DNA of 64,000 nucleotides, taken from positions 1-64,000 of the forward strand of contig CAYMBP010000001.1 of the NCBI GenBank assembly GCA_964388745.1. Direction: 5' to 3'. The notes beneath the pieces are model-generated. The model searched no databases. It was not told the origin of the DNA and worked only from the letters and a program-made list of their open reading frames with translations. Both the position numbers and the translations under genes were made by a program. Origin of the DNA: CAYMBP01 sp964388745 (GTDB lineage: Bacteria; Babelota; Babeliae; Babelales; RVW-14). Of this stretch, positions 1 through 9,557 are shown one piece after another; position 1 is the stretch's first letter; every line of letters begins with the position of its first letter.

Positions 1-1
1 T

Positions 2-3000
2 GTAAGTAATGCAGATGTCTTTAGCGTTAAGTTATCATCACTTCAAGCGTCAGAACCAGATCCAAAGCCAGTTCCAGAACCAACACCAGAACCAAATCCT
101 ATTGCAGAGCTTAATGAGCAACTCTCTGTTATTGGGGCCAAGGGTAAGAATGATATTATGAAAGAGCTTCCTCTGTTGTTTGGAAAGAAAGAATTTAATA
201 CAACAACAACAAACAGAGCTCATAAAGCAGTAAAAAAAGTATATGATGGGCGTGGTAAAAAAGCGAATGTTCTCAAGAGTGTAAATGCATTTTTAACTAA
301 GGCAAAAGGGGCTGCTTATCTTGAAAGTAAGAAAAATCTTTATAATGGGTGGATTAAGGTTATACAGGATACGTTGGGAGCTCAAGAAGATATTTCAGCT
401 CAAGCTAATTCTATAAAAAAACTTAACGAGCAAATTAAAAAAGCTAATAGCGAAATAGGGTTTTCAACAAAGGCGCAAGCACTTTTTACCATTGTGGATA
501 CTCTTGGTTCTTCTCCTTACAATGAAGAGTCACAAAACCTTATGGCAAATGGCATTAATGATCTTATTGCTAAGATTTCTTCTCATCAAACAAGAGCTGG
601 AATTAACAATCTTAATCTTTTGCTGCAATTAATTGAGGTTTTAAAAAAGTCATCATTATTAACAAATGAGGAAAGAGCAAAACTTCCAGCAGCACAGCAG
701 AAAATATATGATTCATTTGAGTTGGTATATATTACCAAGTCTTCATTTGATTTAGTTCTTCAGCAGCTTAAGAAAATAGTTGCTAATAGTGAAGGTAAGC
801 CGTTTTCCATGCTTGATAATCAGTTGATTTCTGCAGGTTTTAAAAAATTGAACAATCTTATTCCAACATTAATGGCTGAGCAGCTTGTAGATTTAACTGC
901 TGCAACAAACAATATTTTTAAAAAGTCTGCATCTCTTACTCCCGAGCAGTTAAAATATGTTAATGATATTCTTACACCATCAATTGCTCGTCATAGTAAA
1001 TCTCAAAAAACTGCAGCGCTCAATAGTCTATTGCGAGATTTTCAAGATGAGAGTCTTAAGGTAATTAAAAAAGAATTGCCTCAGCATTTTGACAGCAAGG
1101 TTTTTGACGAGTTAACTACTTCAATTGTGCATGATCTTATAAAAAAAGTGATCTTTAGGCGAAATAAAAATAATTTAGCATCGTTGCAGGAGGCTACCAG
1201 CTTTTTGAAAAAAGCTCTTACGTCTCTTTATTTAACTAAGCAGAAGTCGACGTATAATCGTTGGATAACAATAATGAATAAAGAAAGAGAAATAATTATA
1301 AATCGTAAAGAATTAGTTGGTCAAATAGAGCAAGCAAATGCTTTGACCAATGACTTAAAAAAGGCTCAGGCTTTACAAAGTATTCTTGTTCAAGAAAAAA
1401 ATACACCATTTAATGAATCAATTGAAAAGCTTTTGTTGTTAGGCATTAATAGTTTAACTCAGACTATTACAAGGCTTACAAAAGTTGAGGATAAAGCGCT
1501 TCTTATGTCAATTGATGCACTGCTTGCTACAGCAACGACCTCATCACTTTTATCACAAGAAACACAGCAGTTAGTTTTTAGCAAAAGAGATTTGATTAAA
1601 GATGCTTTAAAGGCTATTGAGATTCAATCAGGATCATTGGCTATGATTACACAAACGCTTTCTTCATTGGTTACAGGGGCAAGTCTTAATATTCTTGAGC
1701 AAAAAATTATTGCATTAGGTATGAGCAGGCTAAGTTTCTTAATTAAAGATATGACAGAGAAGCAATTAAGTGATATTAGTCAGTTATTAAAGAAGAAAGT
1801 CCTTTCATCTGGTAAGTTGTCATCGGCTAATAATGTTGCTCTTAATAACCTGCTTCAAGAGATTGATATTCTATTAAATCGTCTTGATAAAGAGGAGGCA
1901 GTTGCTTCATTTAATAATACGTTACAAGAGGTGGGTCAACTTTCACCTAGTCAAATCATGGAGGAGTTGCCCCCACACTTTGGGACACGAATTTTTGATG
2001 AAAAGACAACAAAGCTTGGGCATGAAGCTATAAATAAAGTTTATACGGCTCGTGACTTAGAAGATGTAAATCAATTAAGCGAAGTAAAGACCTTATTGTT
2101 GCGAGCTCAAACATCTCCTTATTTGAAAAAATATCAATCAAATTATAATAAAAGGATTGAAACATTATCTAGTATTATTACGCAGCTTCGAGAGCAAGAA
2201 TTGCAAAAGAAGAAAGAGTCGCTTGCAGCGCTTGATGGCCGCCTTGTAATATTAAGAGATCAAGAAGATATGGCGGCTATGGTTGAATCACTCAATAAAG
2301 AGTTTGAAAATCTTGCTCAAGGACCAGTCTATGAAGAGACGCAACAAAAAGTTGCAGAGCATCTGCTTACGCACTTTATTCCCTCAATTAGAGATATGGA
2401 TAAGAAGCAACTTATGCAGGTTAAGGGGGAAACGCTTCCTTTGGTTAAGCAGTCTCGCGCTTTAACTGGACAAGATAAAGAGATTCTTGTTGGGGCTATT
2501 AATCAAGCAATTGCTGACGCAGAAGGATCTATTGGTCAGGAGTTAGAAAAAGAGCAAGAAGAAGTAATAGCGTTTGAACAACGAATGAGTGTTCTTGAAA
2601 GACAGCCGCTTGAGCAAAAGCTTAACTTAATTAAACAAGAAATAGCTAATGCTCAAGAATATGCAATCCATAATCCAATGAAAGAACGATTTGCTCAAGT
2701 AATACAAGAACACTTTTTACCTCTTATTTCTAATTTTTCTGAAAAAGATGTTCAGCGTTTTCAAGAAATGGGACTTATTGCAGATTTTGAAACAACACCG
2801 CTTCTTTCTTCTGATCAGCGCAAGGTATTATCAAATCAAGTAAGAGAGAGCCTAAATGCCGTACAAAATGCGCTTACTGAGTCTTTGCAAGAAGAAGAAG
2901 ACAAGAAAGTTGAGACAATTGATGTATTTATGGCAAAAATCCGTGAGGCAATGATGCAATCAACGCTTAAAGATCAACTAAAAGAATTAGTTGGTATTAT

Positions 3001-3730
3001 GGAAAATTCTGCAAGCGTTGAAGTCTATCCTGAAATGCAAGAAAGTATGTTTAATGCGTTGATGGCATTAACAATGTCTATCTCTAAGGCTGATGATGAA
3101 AGTACACAACTTGTTAAGGTCTTTCTTGAGGCAATGCTTCCTTCGACAAAGCTGCTTGATGATAAGCAAAAGAATCAGCTTAATCAAGCCTTTGAAGAAG
3201 TAATGAAGTCTGATGAATCGCCTTCTGCCGACCAGCCAAATGATGAGGCCGCTACGCCAGTTGAAGATCCTGATTTAGATTCTCCTGATCAATCAGTAGA
3301 ATCACCAACAGACCAAGTATCAGATCCTGCTATGCAAGAAGAGGGTGAGCAGCCTGAAAATCAAAGTATCGGGCAAACACCTACTCGCCCAGTAAGGCCT
3401 CGATCTTATTCACGGAGCAGAACTGCTCGTTCATCTTCATCGCGTAATCGATCAATTGCTGGTAGAGAATCAATGGCTAAGCCAGCTTCAACTCGCCAAG
3501 TTGCTCGAACGGTGACCACTGGTCAAACAGCACGGACTCCTGGCCAACGAACAACAAGGCGTACTGTTGAGCCTACTTCGAAGACTGATCGATTTAGTCA
3601 ATATCAGGAAGCAGGGCGAGAAGGGGTTCAGGATCTTAAAACGAGAGTATCGGCAAGAACTGGTACGACTGCAACTGAAAGAGGACGTCAGGGATATGCA
3701 CGAACAACAAGAGTTCGTCAAACACGATAA
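2..3730 (+). CDS. Very large repeat protein with basic RS-rich tail (5' end outside window)
   Basis: The reading frame is open from base 2 through the first internal ATG (158) to the stop at 3728-3730, so this is the 3' part of a longer gene. The bases before 158 encode a Pro/Glu linker (PEPTPEPNP), typical of a spacer between domains. The body is helical and Lys/Gln/Glu-rich and holds three copies of a unit of about 70 residues beginning with an [IV][MI]xELPxxF motif, near residues 1, 302 and 600 counted from base 158, with a period of about 300. After residue ~1020 comes an acidic Pro/Asp/Glu segment and then about 110 residues rich in Arg, Ser and Thr (SYSRSRTARSSSSRNRS). No catalytic domain was recognised. 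The architecture suggests a structural or surface/secreted protein, but any signal peptide lies off the window. Function unknown. Confidence 0.85.
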   Translation, partial: VSNADVFSVKLSSLQASEPDPKPVPEPTPEPNPIAELNEQLSVIGAKGKNDIMKELPLLFGKKEFNTTTTNRAHKAVKKVYDGRGKKANVLKSVNAFLTKAKGAAYLESKKNLYNGWIKVIQDTLGAQEDISAQANSIKKLNEQIKKANSEIGFSTKAQALFTIVDTLGSSPYNEESQNLMANGINDLIAKISSHQTRAGINNLNLLLQLIEVLKKSSLLTNEERAKLPAAQQKIYDSFELVYITKSSFDLVLQQLKKIVANSEGKPFSMLDNQLISAGFKKLNNLIPTLMAEQLVDLTAATNNIFKKSASLTPEQLKYVNDILTPSIARHSKSQKTAALNSLLRDFQDESLKVIKKELPQHFDSKVFDELTTSIVHDLIKKVIFRRNKNNLASLQEATSFLKKALTSLYLTKQKSTYNRWITIMNKEREIIINRKELVGQIEQANALTNDLKKAQALQSILVQEKNTPFNESIEKLLLLGINSLTQTITRLTKVEDKALLMSIDALLATATTSSLLSQETQQLVFSKRDLIKDALKAIEIQSGSLAMITQTLSSLVTGASLNILEQKIIALGMSRLSFLIKDMTEKQLSDISQLLKKKVLSSGKLSSANNVALNNLLQEIDILLNRLDKEEAVASFNNTLQEVGQLSPSQIMEELPPHFGTRIFDEKTTKLGHEAINKVYTARDLEDVNQLSEVKTLLLRAQTSPYLKKYQSNYNKRIETLSSIITQLREQELQKKKESLAALDGRLVILRDQEDMAAMVESLNKEFENLAQGPVYEETQQKVAEHLLTHFIPSIRDMDKKQLMQVKGETLPLVKQSRALTGQDKEILVGAINQAIADAEGSIGQELEKEQEEVIAFEQRMSVLERQPLEQKLNLIKQEIANAQEYAIHNPMKERFAQVIQEHFLPLISNFSEKDVQRFQEMGLIADFETTPLLSSDQRKVLSNQVRESLNAVQNALTESLQEEEDKKVETIDVFMAKIREAMMQSTLKDQLKELVGIMENSASVEVYPEMQESMFNALMALTMSISKADDESTQLVKVFLEAMLPSTKLLDDKQKNQLNQAFEEVMKSDESPSADQPNDEAATPVEDPDLDSPDQSVESPTDQVSDPAMQEEGEQPENQSIGQTPTRPVRPRSYSRSRTARSSSSRNRSIAGRESMAKPASTRQVARTVTTGQTARTPGQRTTRRTVEPTSKTDRFSQYQEAGREGVQDLKTRVSARTGTTATERGRQGYARTTRVRQTR
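155..2170 (+). repeat. Three ~70-residue coding repeats spaced ~0.9 kb apart
   Basis: Units start near 155, 1064 and 1955. Each begins with a version of [IV][MI]KxELPxxF, continues through a conserved [TS]xxxHxxIxKV-like segment, and ends with a YLxxxxxxYNxxI motif (YNGWIKVI, YNRWITIM, YNKRIETL). The spacing is 909 and 891 bases. The parts between them are also alpha-helical and may be diverged portions of a ~300-residue module. Confidence 0.75.
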
Positions 3731-3744
3731 GAAGTTATACTAAT

Positions 3745-3774
3745 CCACCGTCGCTAAAATTTTGGCGACGGTGG
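3745..3774. terminator. Perfect 10-bp GC-rich hairpin between convergent genes
   Basis: CCACCGTCGC pairs perfectly with GCGACGGTGG around a 10-base loop. It lies 14 bases after the stop of the large repeat protein and about 100 bases past the end of the convergent ABC transporter gene. There is no clear U-run on either side, so it is a probable shared terminator rather than a textbook intrinsic one. Confidence 0.55.
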
Positions 3775-3875
3775 CCAATAAAAGGTTTCGTAAGTATCTT
3801 TAAGGTATTACGCTCACAATGTTTGCTAAGATAGAGTTTTTGGATTATTCAAAGCACATTTTTACTGCAGCGTCA

Positions 3876-5651
3876 TTAAAAATGCGTTTGCTGTTGATGA
3901 TCTGTGGCGACATGATTGTCTGGCAAAAAACCACCGACTTGTGCATCCCACATTTTTTTATAAAGACCATTTTGTGCAAGTAAATCTTGATGAGTTCCGT
4001 CTTCGACAATGCATCCGGCATCAAAGACTAAAATGCGATCCATAGTAAGAAGCGTAGAAAGGCGATGTGCAACAACAAGTGTTGTTTTGTGTTGCATAAG
4101 TTTCCACAATGCTTCTTGAATATCATTTTCAGTCATTGAGTCTAGTTGAGAAGTGGCTTCATCAAGAATGAGAATGGGAGCATCTTTTAGTATTGCTCGA
4201 GCAATAGCAATGCGTTGACGTTGTCCTCCAGAAAGTTTAATACCTCGTTCTCCAACAAGGGTTTGATATCCTTCTGATAAATTTATGATAAAATCGTGGG
4301 CGCGTGCCTGTTTTGCAGCAGAAATAACTTCAGCATTGCTTGCATCTGGCCGACTGTATCGAATATTTTCAATAATGCTGCGATGAAAAAGAGATGGGTC
4401 TTGTGGAATCATAGCAATTCCCTCGCGAAGAGAGGCTTGAGAGACTTTACTGATATCCTGATTATCAATTGAAATGCTTCCTGAGTTCACTTCATATAAG
4501 CGCAAAATAAGATTAACAAATGTTGATTTCCCCCCACCAGAGTGACCAACTAAACCTACTTTTTGTCCAGGATGAATAGTAATTGAGCGATCTTGAAAGA
4601 GCGCTGGGGCATCTGGATACTGAAATGATACCTTGTCAAAAGTAATAGCTCCTTGTTGAATATTCAATATTTGAGCATGTTGGTCGTCAGCGATTTGTAC
4701 TGGAGAAAAAATAGCACTTAGTCCTTGTTGAGTATTGCCAAGGAGTTCGGCATATTTGGATAAATGGCGAAGTAGTTCTCGTAAGGCTCTGCCAACTGAT
4801 TTGTTCAATGTAAGAATAAGTGCAAAGTCACCAAGGGTAACTGTTTTTTGTGTATAACCATAAATAAGACCAATCATTGAAGCTGCTTGATATAGAAAAA
4901 AGGTTACTTCTTGAAATGTTGCAAGGGTAGAAATAGCCTGATCTCTGCTTTGTTCTGCTTCAACTGTTTTCTTCATGCTAACATTCAAGTATTCTTGTTC
5001 TGAGCTTGCCTGTGAAAATAATCTAACATTCATAATATTGCTTAAGATATCTGAGATATGCCCGACAGTTTGAGAGTTTCGTTCTGCAGATTGTCTGCTT
5101 CGAGGGTAAATGCGTTGTGTTAAAAAGTAAGTGCCAATAGAGACAATAAAGATCCAAGAAACAATAAGTCCAACAAATATTTTGTCGACAAATGCAAATG
5201 CAACAATTGCACAAAAAACAGAAAGTCCACTACTAAAAATTTCTGAAATAAAAAGCAAGATAAGCTCTGGAATGCTTGCCATCACATCTCTCATTTTATA
5301 GGCTAGGTTACCCACAAAATGATTATGAAAAAAAGAATGGGAGTGTTTCATAATTTGAGAAATAAGCTTATCTCCAATAAATTTTTTCATTGGCGGATGG
5401 GTTTTAATATGCCCAATAAAGTAAATTTGAATAAAAAGAGCTCGCCCTAAAAACATCAAAAGAAACAATAGCCCTGGCCAAAAAAGCGCAGAAAAAGCCT
5501 CTTCAGGTTGTGTCTGAGCAACTGCATTCATTAAGTTTTTCAGCAAGTATGGGCGTAAAGAGAACTCAATAGACCAAAATATTTCAGCTATGACTATAAG
5601 GCTTATCCAGATCCAAGATGCCTTAATGCATGATATTATAAATTTTTTCAT
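3876..5651 (-). CDS. ABC-type exporter, fused membrane and ATPase domains (MsbA/multidrug type)
   Basis: The roughly 591-residue half-transporter has an N-terminal six-helix export domain followed by an ATP-binding domain. Visible motifs are Walker A GHSGGGKST near residue 369, ABC signature LSGGQRQR near 470, Walker B ILILDEAT near 491 and the H-loop AHRL. Length and order match homodimeric exporters of lipids or drugs in the inner membrane. The substrate cannot be told from sequence. ATG at 5651 is preferred over GTG at 5657 because AGGTG lies four bases before the ATG. It is transcribed alone, convergent with the repeat-protein gene, with about 1 kb of non-coding DNA upstream. Confidence 0.9.
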   Translation of the reverse strand: MKKFIISCIKASWIWISLIVIAEIFWSIEFSLRPYLLKNLMNAVAQTQPEEAFSALFWPGLLFLLMFLGRALFIQIYFIGHIKTHPPMKKFIGDKLISQIMKHSHSFFHNHFVGNLAYKMRDVMASIPELILLFISEIFSSGLSVFCAIVAFAFVDKIFVGLIVSWIFIVSIGTYFLTQRIYPRSRQSAERNSQTVGHISDILSNIMNVRLFSQASSEQEYLNVSMKKTVEAEQSRDQAISTLATFQEVTFFLYQAASMIGLIYGYTQKTVTLGDFALILTLNKSVGRALRELLRHLSKYAELLGNTQQGLSAIFSPVQIADDQHAQILNIQQGAITFDKVSFQYPDAPALFQDRSITIHPGQKVGLVGHSGGGKSTFVNLILRLYEVNSGSISIDNQDISKVSQASLREGIAMIPQDPSLFHRSIIENIRYSRPDASNAEVISAAKQARAHDFIINLSEGYQTLVGERGIKLSGGQRQRIAIARAILKDAPILILDEATSQLDSMTENDIQEALWKLMQHKTTLVVAHRLSTLLTMDRILVFDAGCIVEDGTHQDLLAQNGLYKKMWDAQVGGFLPDNHVATDHQQQTHF

Positions 5652-5657
5652 AGTCAC

Positions 5658-6712
5658 CTACCATTTTTCATAATGTTGTTTAAATATGGCGTATTATCGT
5701 TTTTCATAAGTTAAATGTAATACAAATGACAAGAAATAATCAAGAAATCCTTGCTTATAAGAGTCAATAACGTAAGACATTCATGATTAATCATACTTAT
5801 TTTTTTCATTTTGTCAATAAATTTATGCAAAAGAGATAAAAAGACAAAGGTTAATGTTGAGCATACTTAATTATTTTTTATATGCAGAATAAAGAATTCA
5901 TTTATTCTGCACATAATTGATTATTTTGTAACTTTTATTGCTGTGTCAAGGTTTTGGTCAGTTTCAGTAATGAGCCTTGTCACGTAAAATTAAAGTTTAT
6001 TTTTCAAGGGTAAATCAGGTACAAAAGAAGTTTCTAATAAAATTTTTTACAAAAATAGCTACATAGCTTGCTATAAGTTTTTATACAGTTTCTATCTTTT
6101 TTGTCTCTATGGTCTATCTAAATAAATTACTTGGCATATCTTTGAATGAATTATTTTTGAAAAAGAGCTACTTAAATAAAGTTAGAATAGAATAGAGCTG
6201 AGCTGTAATACTTTTTGATTTATTGAACAGAAAACCCTTTTAGCCTGAACAAGCTTTGGGATTATTCTGGATTTTATCAATATTTCTCTGTGGCAATGTG
6301 GTAGTATATATTGCTAGAACCTGGAGCTTGTTAAGAGGCGATCTTGAAGAAATAAACTGTACTAAGTTAAGTCTGCTTTGTTATATGAGCTTAAATTTGT
6401 TTATTGATCAAGGTTGTTTGTCGAGAGTCGTGATGATAAGAAATGATGAAATCGTTTGACTTTATTATTTGGATAGTCATACTTTTGATGTGAACTTATG
6501 AGCACAGTGTCTCTTTCACCCTGTACTTGAGCCAAGATAGTTTCTTCTTTGCGTCTTCACGTAAGAATAATGATTTCAAAGCCAAGACCTGGAATATGAT
6601 CGGATCAACAAGTATGTACTTAATGATTATTCCGATTAGTGAATTTAGTGCAAGGTGTTTAGCAAGTTCGGATTGTAATTTATTCTAAACGCTTAATCTT
6701 AAGGAAAAGATC
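5658..6712. other. 1-kb non-coding stretch with one perfect hairpin
   Basis: No convincing gene was seen on either strand; the one open frame (6256-6459) has no ribosome site and an unnatural composition. A perfect 11-bp inverted repeat (TGCAGAATAAA / TTTATTCTGCA, 5883-5893 and 5901-5911, loop GAATTCA) is the only clear structure. The last part must carry the promoter and leader of the cold-shock gene at 6713. Confidence 0.5.
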
Positions 6713-6919
6713 ATGGCAATTGGCATAGTTAAGTGGTTTAATCCTACTAAAGGATTTGGTTTCATTCAACCTGAAACAGGTGGAAATGATGTTTTTGTTC
6801 ACGTAAGTGCATTAAAGCGTGCGGGTATTCCTACGCTTGATGAAGGGCAAAAAGTAAGTTATGAGCTCGCCACCGATCGTGGAAGAACATCAGCTGTTGA
6901 CATCAAGGTGATGGAGTAA
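6713..6919 (+). CDS. csp: Cold-shock domain protein (CspA family)
   Basis: This 68-residue protein is a complete single cold-shock domain, an OB-fold that binds single-stranded RNA or DNA and melts RNA structure. It starts with the family pattern GIVKWFNPTKGFGFI, which contains RNP1 (KGFGFI), followed by RNP2 (VFVHV). Length matches the 65-70 residues of CspA proteins. AAGGA precedes the ATG by about seven bases. It is monocistronic, ended by the strong hairpin at 7017-7046. The long upstream non-coding stretch would allow the structured leader often found on such genes, but no leader motif was identified. Confidence 0.96.
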   Translation: MAIGIVKWFNPTKGFGFIQPETGGNDVFVHVSALKRAGIPTLDEGQKVSYELATDRGRTSAVDIKVME

Positions 6920-7016
6920 CCACCACTTAGATAATTGCTTACTCTAGCAATTACCATTTTCCCAATAGATGAAGCATTTTTTAGTGAAGATTTGCGGGAA
7001 AATTAAAAGTTGATGC

Positions 7017-7050
7017 AAAGGTCCTCTTTTTTAAAAGAGGACCTTTTTTT
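7017..7050 (+). terminator. Strong intrinsic terminator of the cold-shock gene
   Basis: AAAGGTCCTCTTTT pairs perfectly with AAAAGAGGACCTTT (14 bp, 2-base loop) and runs into a T-rich tract. Confidence 0.92.
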
Positions 7051-7078
7051 ATTTATTCTTTTTAATAAGGGTTGATTG

Positions 7079-8281
7079 GTGTTTGATGTTGTTTCTTCAA
7101 TCAAAGATCCTCGTGTGCTGCATGCGCGAGAGCTGCAATCTGCAAAGGGCCGCAAGCAACATAAGCAGTGTTTGTTGTTTGGTCGTGAGCAAGTTGAGTG
7201 GGCTGATCAGGTAGATGTAAAGCTTGAAACAGTTTTTTCTCTTGAGCCTCTTGAGTATTCATCGTGGCCCATTGTGCTGGTAACAGAAGGGGTAATGAAA
7301 AGGATTAGTGATACCTCCTATGTTGTGCCGATTATGGCTGTTGCGGATATTCCAGAGAAGAAAAGGGGAAGAGAAGATTTTATTGTTGTTGCTGATCAGG
7401 TCAAAGATTTTGGAAGTCTTGGTTCACTCATTCGTACAGCGCATGCATTTTCAGTTGATACTATTTTTTTTTCTATCGATGATGTTGATCCATTTCAGGG
7501 TAAGGTAATTGATAGTTCTCGTGGTCTTGTCTTTAAAAGCCATTTTGAATTTGAACCATCAGTGAAGCAAACAATTGCCCTGTTAAAAGAGCGAGGATAT
7601 CAGCTTGTAGTGAACAGCCCTCATGTGCCGACTGTGCAATCTCAAGTTGAGCTAACTCCATTCAAGCCTATCGCGCTTGTAGTAGGAAATGAATTGCATG
7701 GGGTTGAGCAGGATTTCATTGATGCAGCCGATGTAGTAATAAAAATTCCGATGAGTATGGCTGTTGATTCACTTAACGAGGTGGTTTCTGCCCAGATATC
7801 AAGTTATGATTTGATTTTTAAACAAGTTCTTGGGATGTTACGAGAAAAAGTTGTGACCAATTTAGGACGCCAAGTAAGTGCTGCAGGTAAATTGATTCGG
7901 CTAATTTTTGACCAATTAATAAGTCAAAAAACTGACCTTTCAGGTGAGCAGGTTATTTTACTTATGATCATGCACTGTGATGGTGCTATGACGCAAGAAC
8001 AAATTACCCAAGATGTTGGGATTATTGATAATGAGGATGCGCTTGGTACATTTTTAAAACCGCTGAAAGAAAAAGAGTTTATTAACAGTGAGTACCAAGA
8101 GTATTCAATTACTGAGTTAGGGAATCAATTTTTGGCACAAATTTGGCCGCTGGTTGAGCAGGCGAATTACAAAATTGTATCGCAGTTTTCAGAAAATGAA
8201 CTTACTGTGTTGCATAAGATTTTAACAAAGCTTCAGATTGGATGTGACGATGCCATGCTGGAAAAGAATAATAAAAATTGA
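7079..8281 (+). CDS. SpoU/TrmH-family RNA 2'-O-methyltransferase fused to a MarR-like winged helix
   Basis: Residues ~1-255 are a SpoU (SPOUT) methylase that transfers methyl from SAM to a ribose 2'-OH of rRNA or tRNA. Visible are the Arg of motif 1 (GSLGSLIRTAHAF), motif 2 (LVVGNELHGV) and motif 3 (IPMSMAVDSLNEVVSAQIS). Motif 3 is slightly off the usual SLNVSVA. Residues ~265-400 are an extra domain resembling a MarR-type winged helix: the GEQVILLMIMHCDGAMTQEQI helix region, then SITELGNQFLAQIWP and a C-terminal dimer-like helix. Such a fusion is unusual. GTG at 7079 lies seven bases after AAGGG and is preferred to TTG at 7076. The exact RNA target is unknown. Confidence 0.85.
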   Translation: MFDVVSSIKDPRVLHARELQSAKGRKQHKQCLLFGREQVEWADQVDVKLETVFSLEPLEYSSWPIVLVTEGVMKRISDTSYVVPIMAVADIPEKKRGREDFIVVADQVKDFGSLGSLIRTAHAFSVDTIFFSIDDVDPFQGKVIDSSRGLVFKSHFEFEPSVKQTIALLKERGYQLVVNSPHVPTVQSQVELTPFKPIALVVGNELHGVEQDFIDAADVVIKIPMSMAVDSLNEVVSAQISSYDLIFKQVLGMLREKVVTNLGRQVSAAGKLIRLIFDQLISQKTDLSGEQVILLMIMHCDGAMTQEQITQDVGIIDNEDALGTFLKPLKEKEFINSEYQEYSITELGNQFLAQIWPLVEQANYKIVSQFSENELTVLHKILTKLQIGCDDAMLEKNNKN

Positions 8282-8486
8282 TTCATGAGAGCTTAGTTGC
8301 TCCATACTACTTATCGTAAAAAAGTCTTAATGTAATTTTTCAAATCGAAATACTTTTTTCGCTGTTTGCATTTTATAAATTTAAGTGTTAAGTTGTTCTT
8401 TAATGCTTGCTGAGTTTTGTAAATCAAAACTTTCACATTAGTTCGTTTAATTGTTTAATCTTTTTTAACTAACAAGAGGTATAATT

Positions 8487-9038
8487 ATGCAAAAATTAAA
8501 TGTTATTGCTCTTGCTGTCGCTCTTATAGTGTGTGCTCAGCCAAATAAAGATGTGTTAGCCCAAGCAGCAAAAAAAGAAGCAAAATCCCTTAAGGCTGAA
8601 GCTAAAAATAAAACAAGAAAAGCGAAGAACAGTCTTCAAGATGCAGCAGAACAAGCTAAAAACAAGGGAAAGAATTTAGCTTCTGATCTTCAAGAAAAAG
8701 GCGAAAAAGCTGCGTCTACTGTTGGAGAAAAACTTAACGATGTTAAGGAAAAAGTTCAAGAAAAAAGCAAAGATGCATCATCAGAAGGTAAAGATGTAGC
8801 TTCTGATCTTCAAGAAAAAGGTGAAAAGGCTGCGTCTACTGTTGGAGAAAAGCTTGAAAACGCTAAGGATAAAACAGTAGAAGGGGCAAAAAGTCTTGGC
8901 TCTAAAATAAAAGATGGAGCTAGAAAGGCAAAGGACGCCGTTAGTGGTATGTTCGAAAGCAAAGATGAAAGCGAAAAAAAAAAAACTGAAGAAGAAGAAT
9001 TAGTTGATGGAGTTCTTGAGGAACTCTCTGATAAATAA
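8487..9038 (+). CDS. Exported LEA-like / apolipoprotein-like amphipathic repeat protein
   Basis: The 183-residue protein opens with a signal peptide (about residues 1-26, ending near VLAQA). The rest is highly charged, Lys/Glu/Ala-rich and lacks hydrophobic core residues, in the style of group 3 late-embryogenesis-abundant proteins, which are disordered when wet and fold into amphipathic helices on drying or membrane contact. A unit with core ASDLQEKGEKAASTVGEKL occurs twice, 40 residues apart. The C-terminus is acidic (KKKTEEEELVDG). Its own ribosome site (AAGAGGT) and the palindrome at 9086-9135 make it a single-gene unit. The role is inferred only: periplasmic stress protection or surface/lipid binding. 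Confidence 0.75.
   Translation: MQKLNVIALAVALIVCAQPNKDVLAQAAKKEAKSLKAEAKNKTRKAKNSLQDAAEQAKNKGKNLASDLQEKGEKAASTVGEKLNDVKEKVQEKSKDASSEGKDVASDLQEKGEKAASTVGEKLENAKDKTVEGAKSLGSKIKDGARKAKDAVSGMFESKDESEKKKTEEEELVDGVLEELSDK
8678..8855 (+). repeat. 58-bp near-identical direct repeat, 120-bp period
   Basis: Copies at 8678-8735 and 8798-8855 differ at only three third-codon positions. They encode the duplicated 40-residue-period unit of the LEA-like protein, so the duplication is recent or kept by conversion. Confidence 0.85.
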
Positions 9039-9085
9039 AAAAATACAAGTGCATAATTTTTAAGTGCATAGTATTAAAATCAAAT

Positions 9086-9135
9086 TACCATAGGAAAAGC
9101 CACTAGATTTAAATCTAGTGGCTTTTCCTATGGTA
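9086..9135. terminator. Perfect 50-bp palindrome, probable terminator
   Basis: Bases 9086-9110 are the exact reverse complement of 9111-9135 (TACCATAGGAAAAGCCACTA... symmetric about 9110/9111). A transcript would form a 25-bp hairpin about 50 bases after the LEA-like gene. No T-run follows, so it may act in both directions or be the mark of an inserted element. Confidence 0.65.
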
Positions 9136-9557
9136 TAATTAAAAATGGTATAGCTAAAACTCTCTAAGAGCTACGTATTTTCGTCGCATCATAAAAATAT
9201 TTAATCTCAGCAGGGCCAGGTTTAAGTTGAGGAATAAGTATTTTCTTAAAGATATATTTTATAAATTTTAGCAATCAAATTACATTCAAATAGGAAGGAT
9301 GTAAGAAGTTCGTTTTTGTTTAGAGTAGTAATAATATTATATCTTTTATTTTGAATAGACTTTGAGAAAAAGGGATTGCTAAATACTTGCAAAAATCATT
9401 AACTTTGCAAAAAATAACAGTTACATGAGGTCTTTTGTTTAGTTTTCAACAACGTTAAGAATCTCAAAAAAGAGATCTTTTGTCTTATTTATAATTATTT
9501 TTTAATTATAAAGTTCGTATTGTTGAGCAAGATAGATTATTTTGAGGGAGGAGAGGG
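9136..9557. other. Non-coding stretch, 420 bp
   Basis: No gene seen. It contains a short ATAGCTAAAACTCTCTAAG segment resembling the starts of the inverted repeats at 14581 and 15871. The 3' end holds a GGGAGGAGAG ribosome site for the next gene. Confidence 0.4.

Noticed and set aside
6256..6459. 67-codon open frame in the 1-kb gap
   Set aside because: No ribosome site, no start in a good context, Cys/Leu-rich random-like composition.
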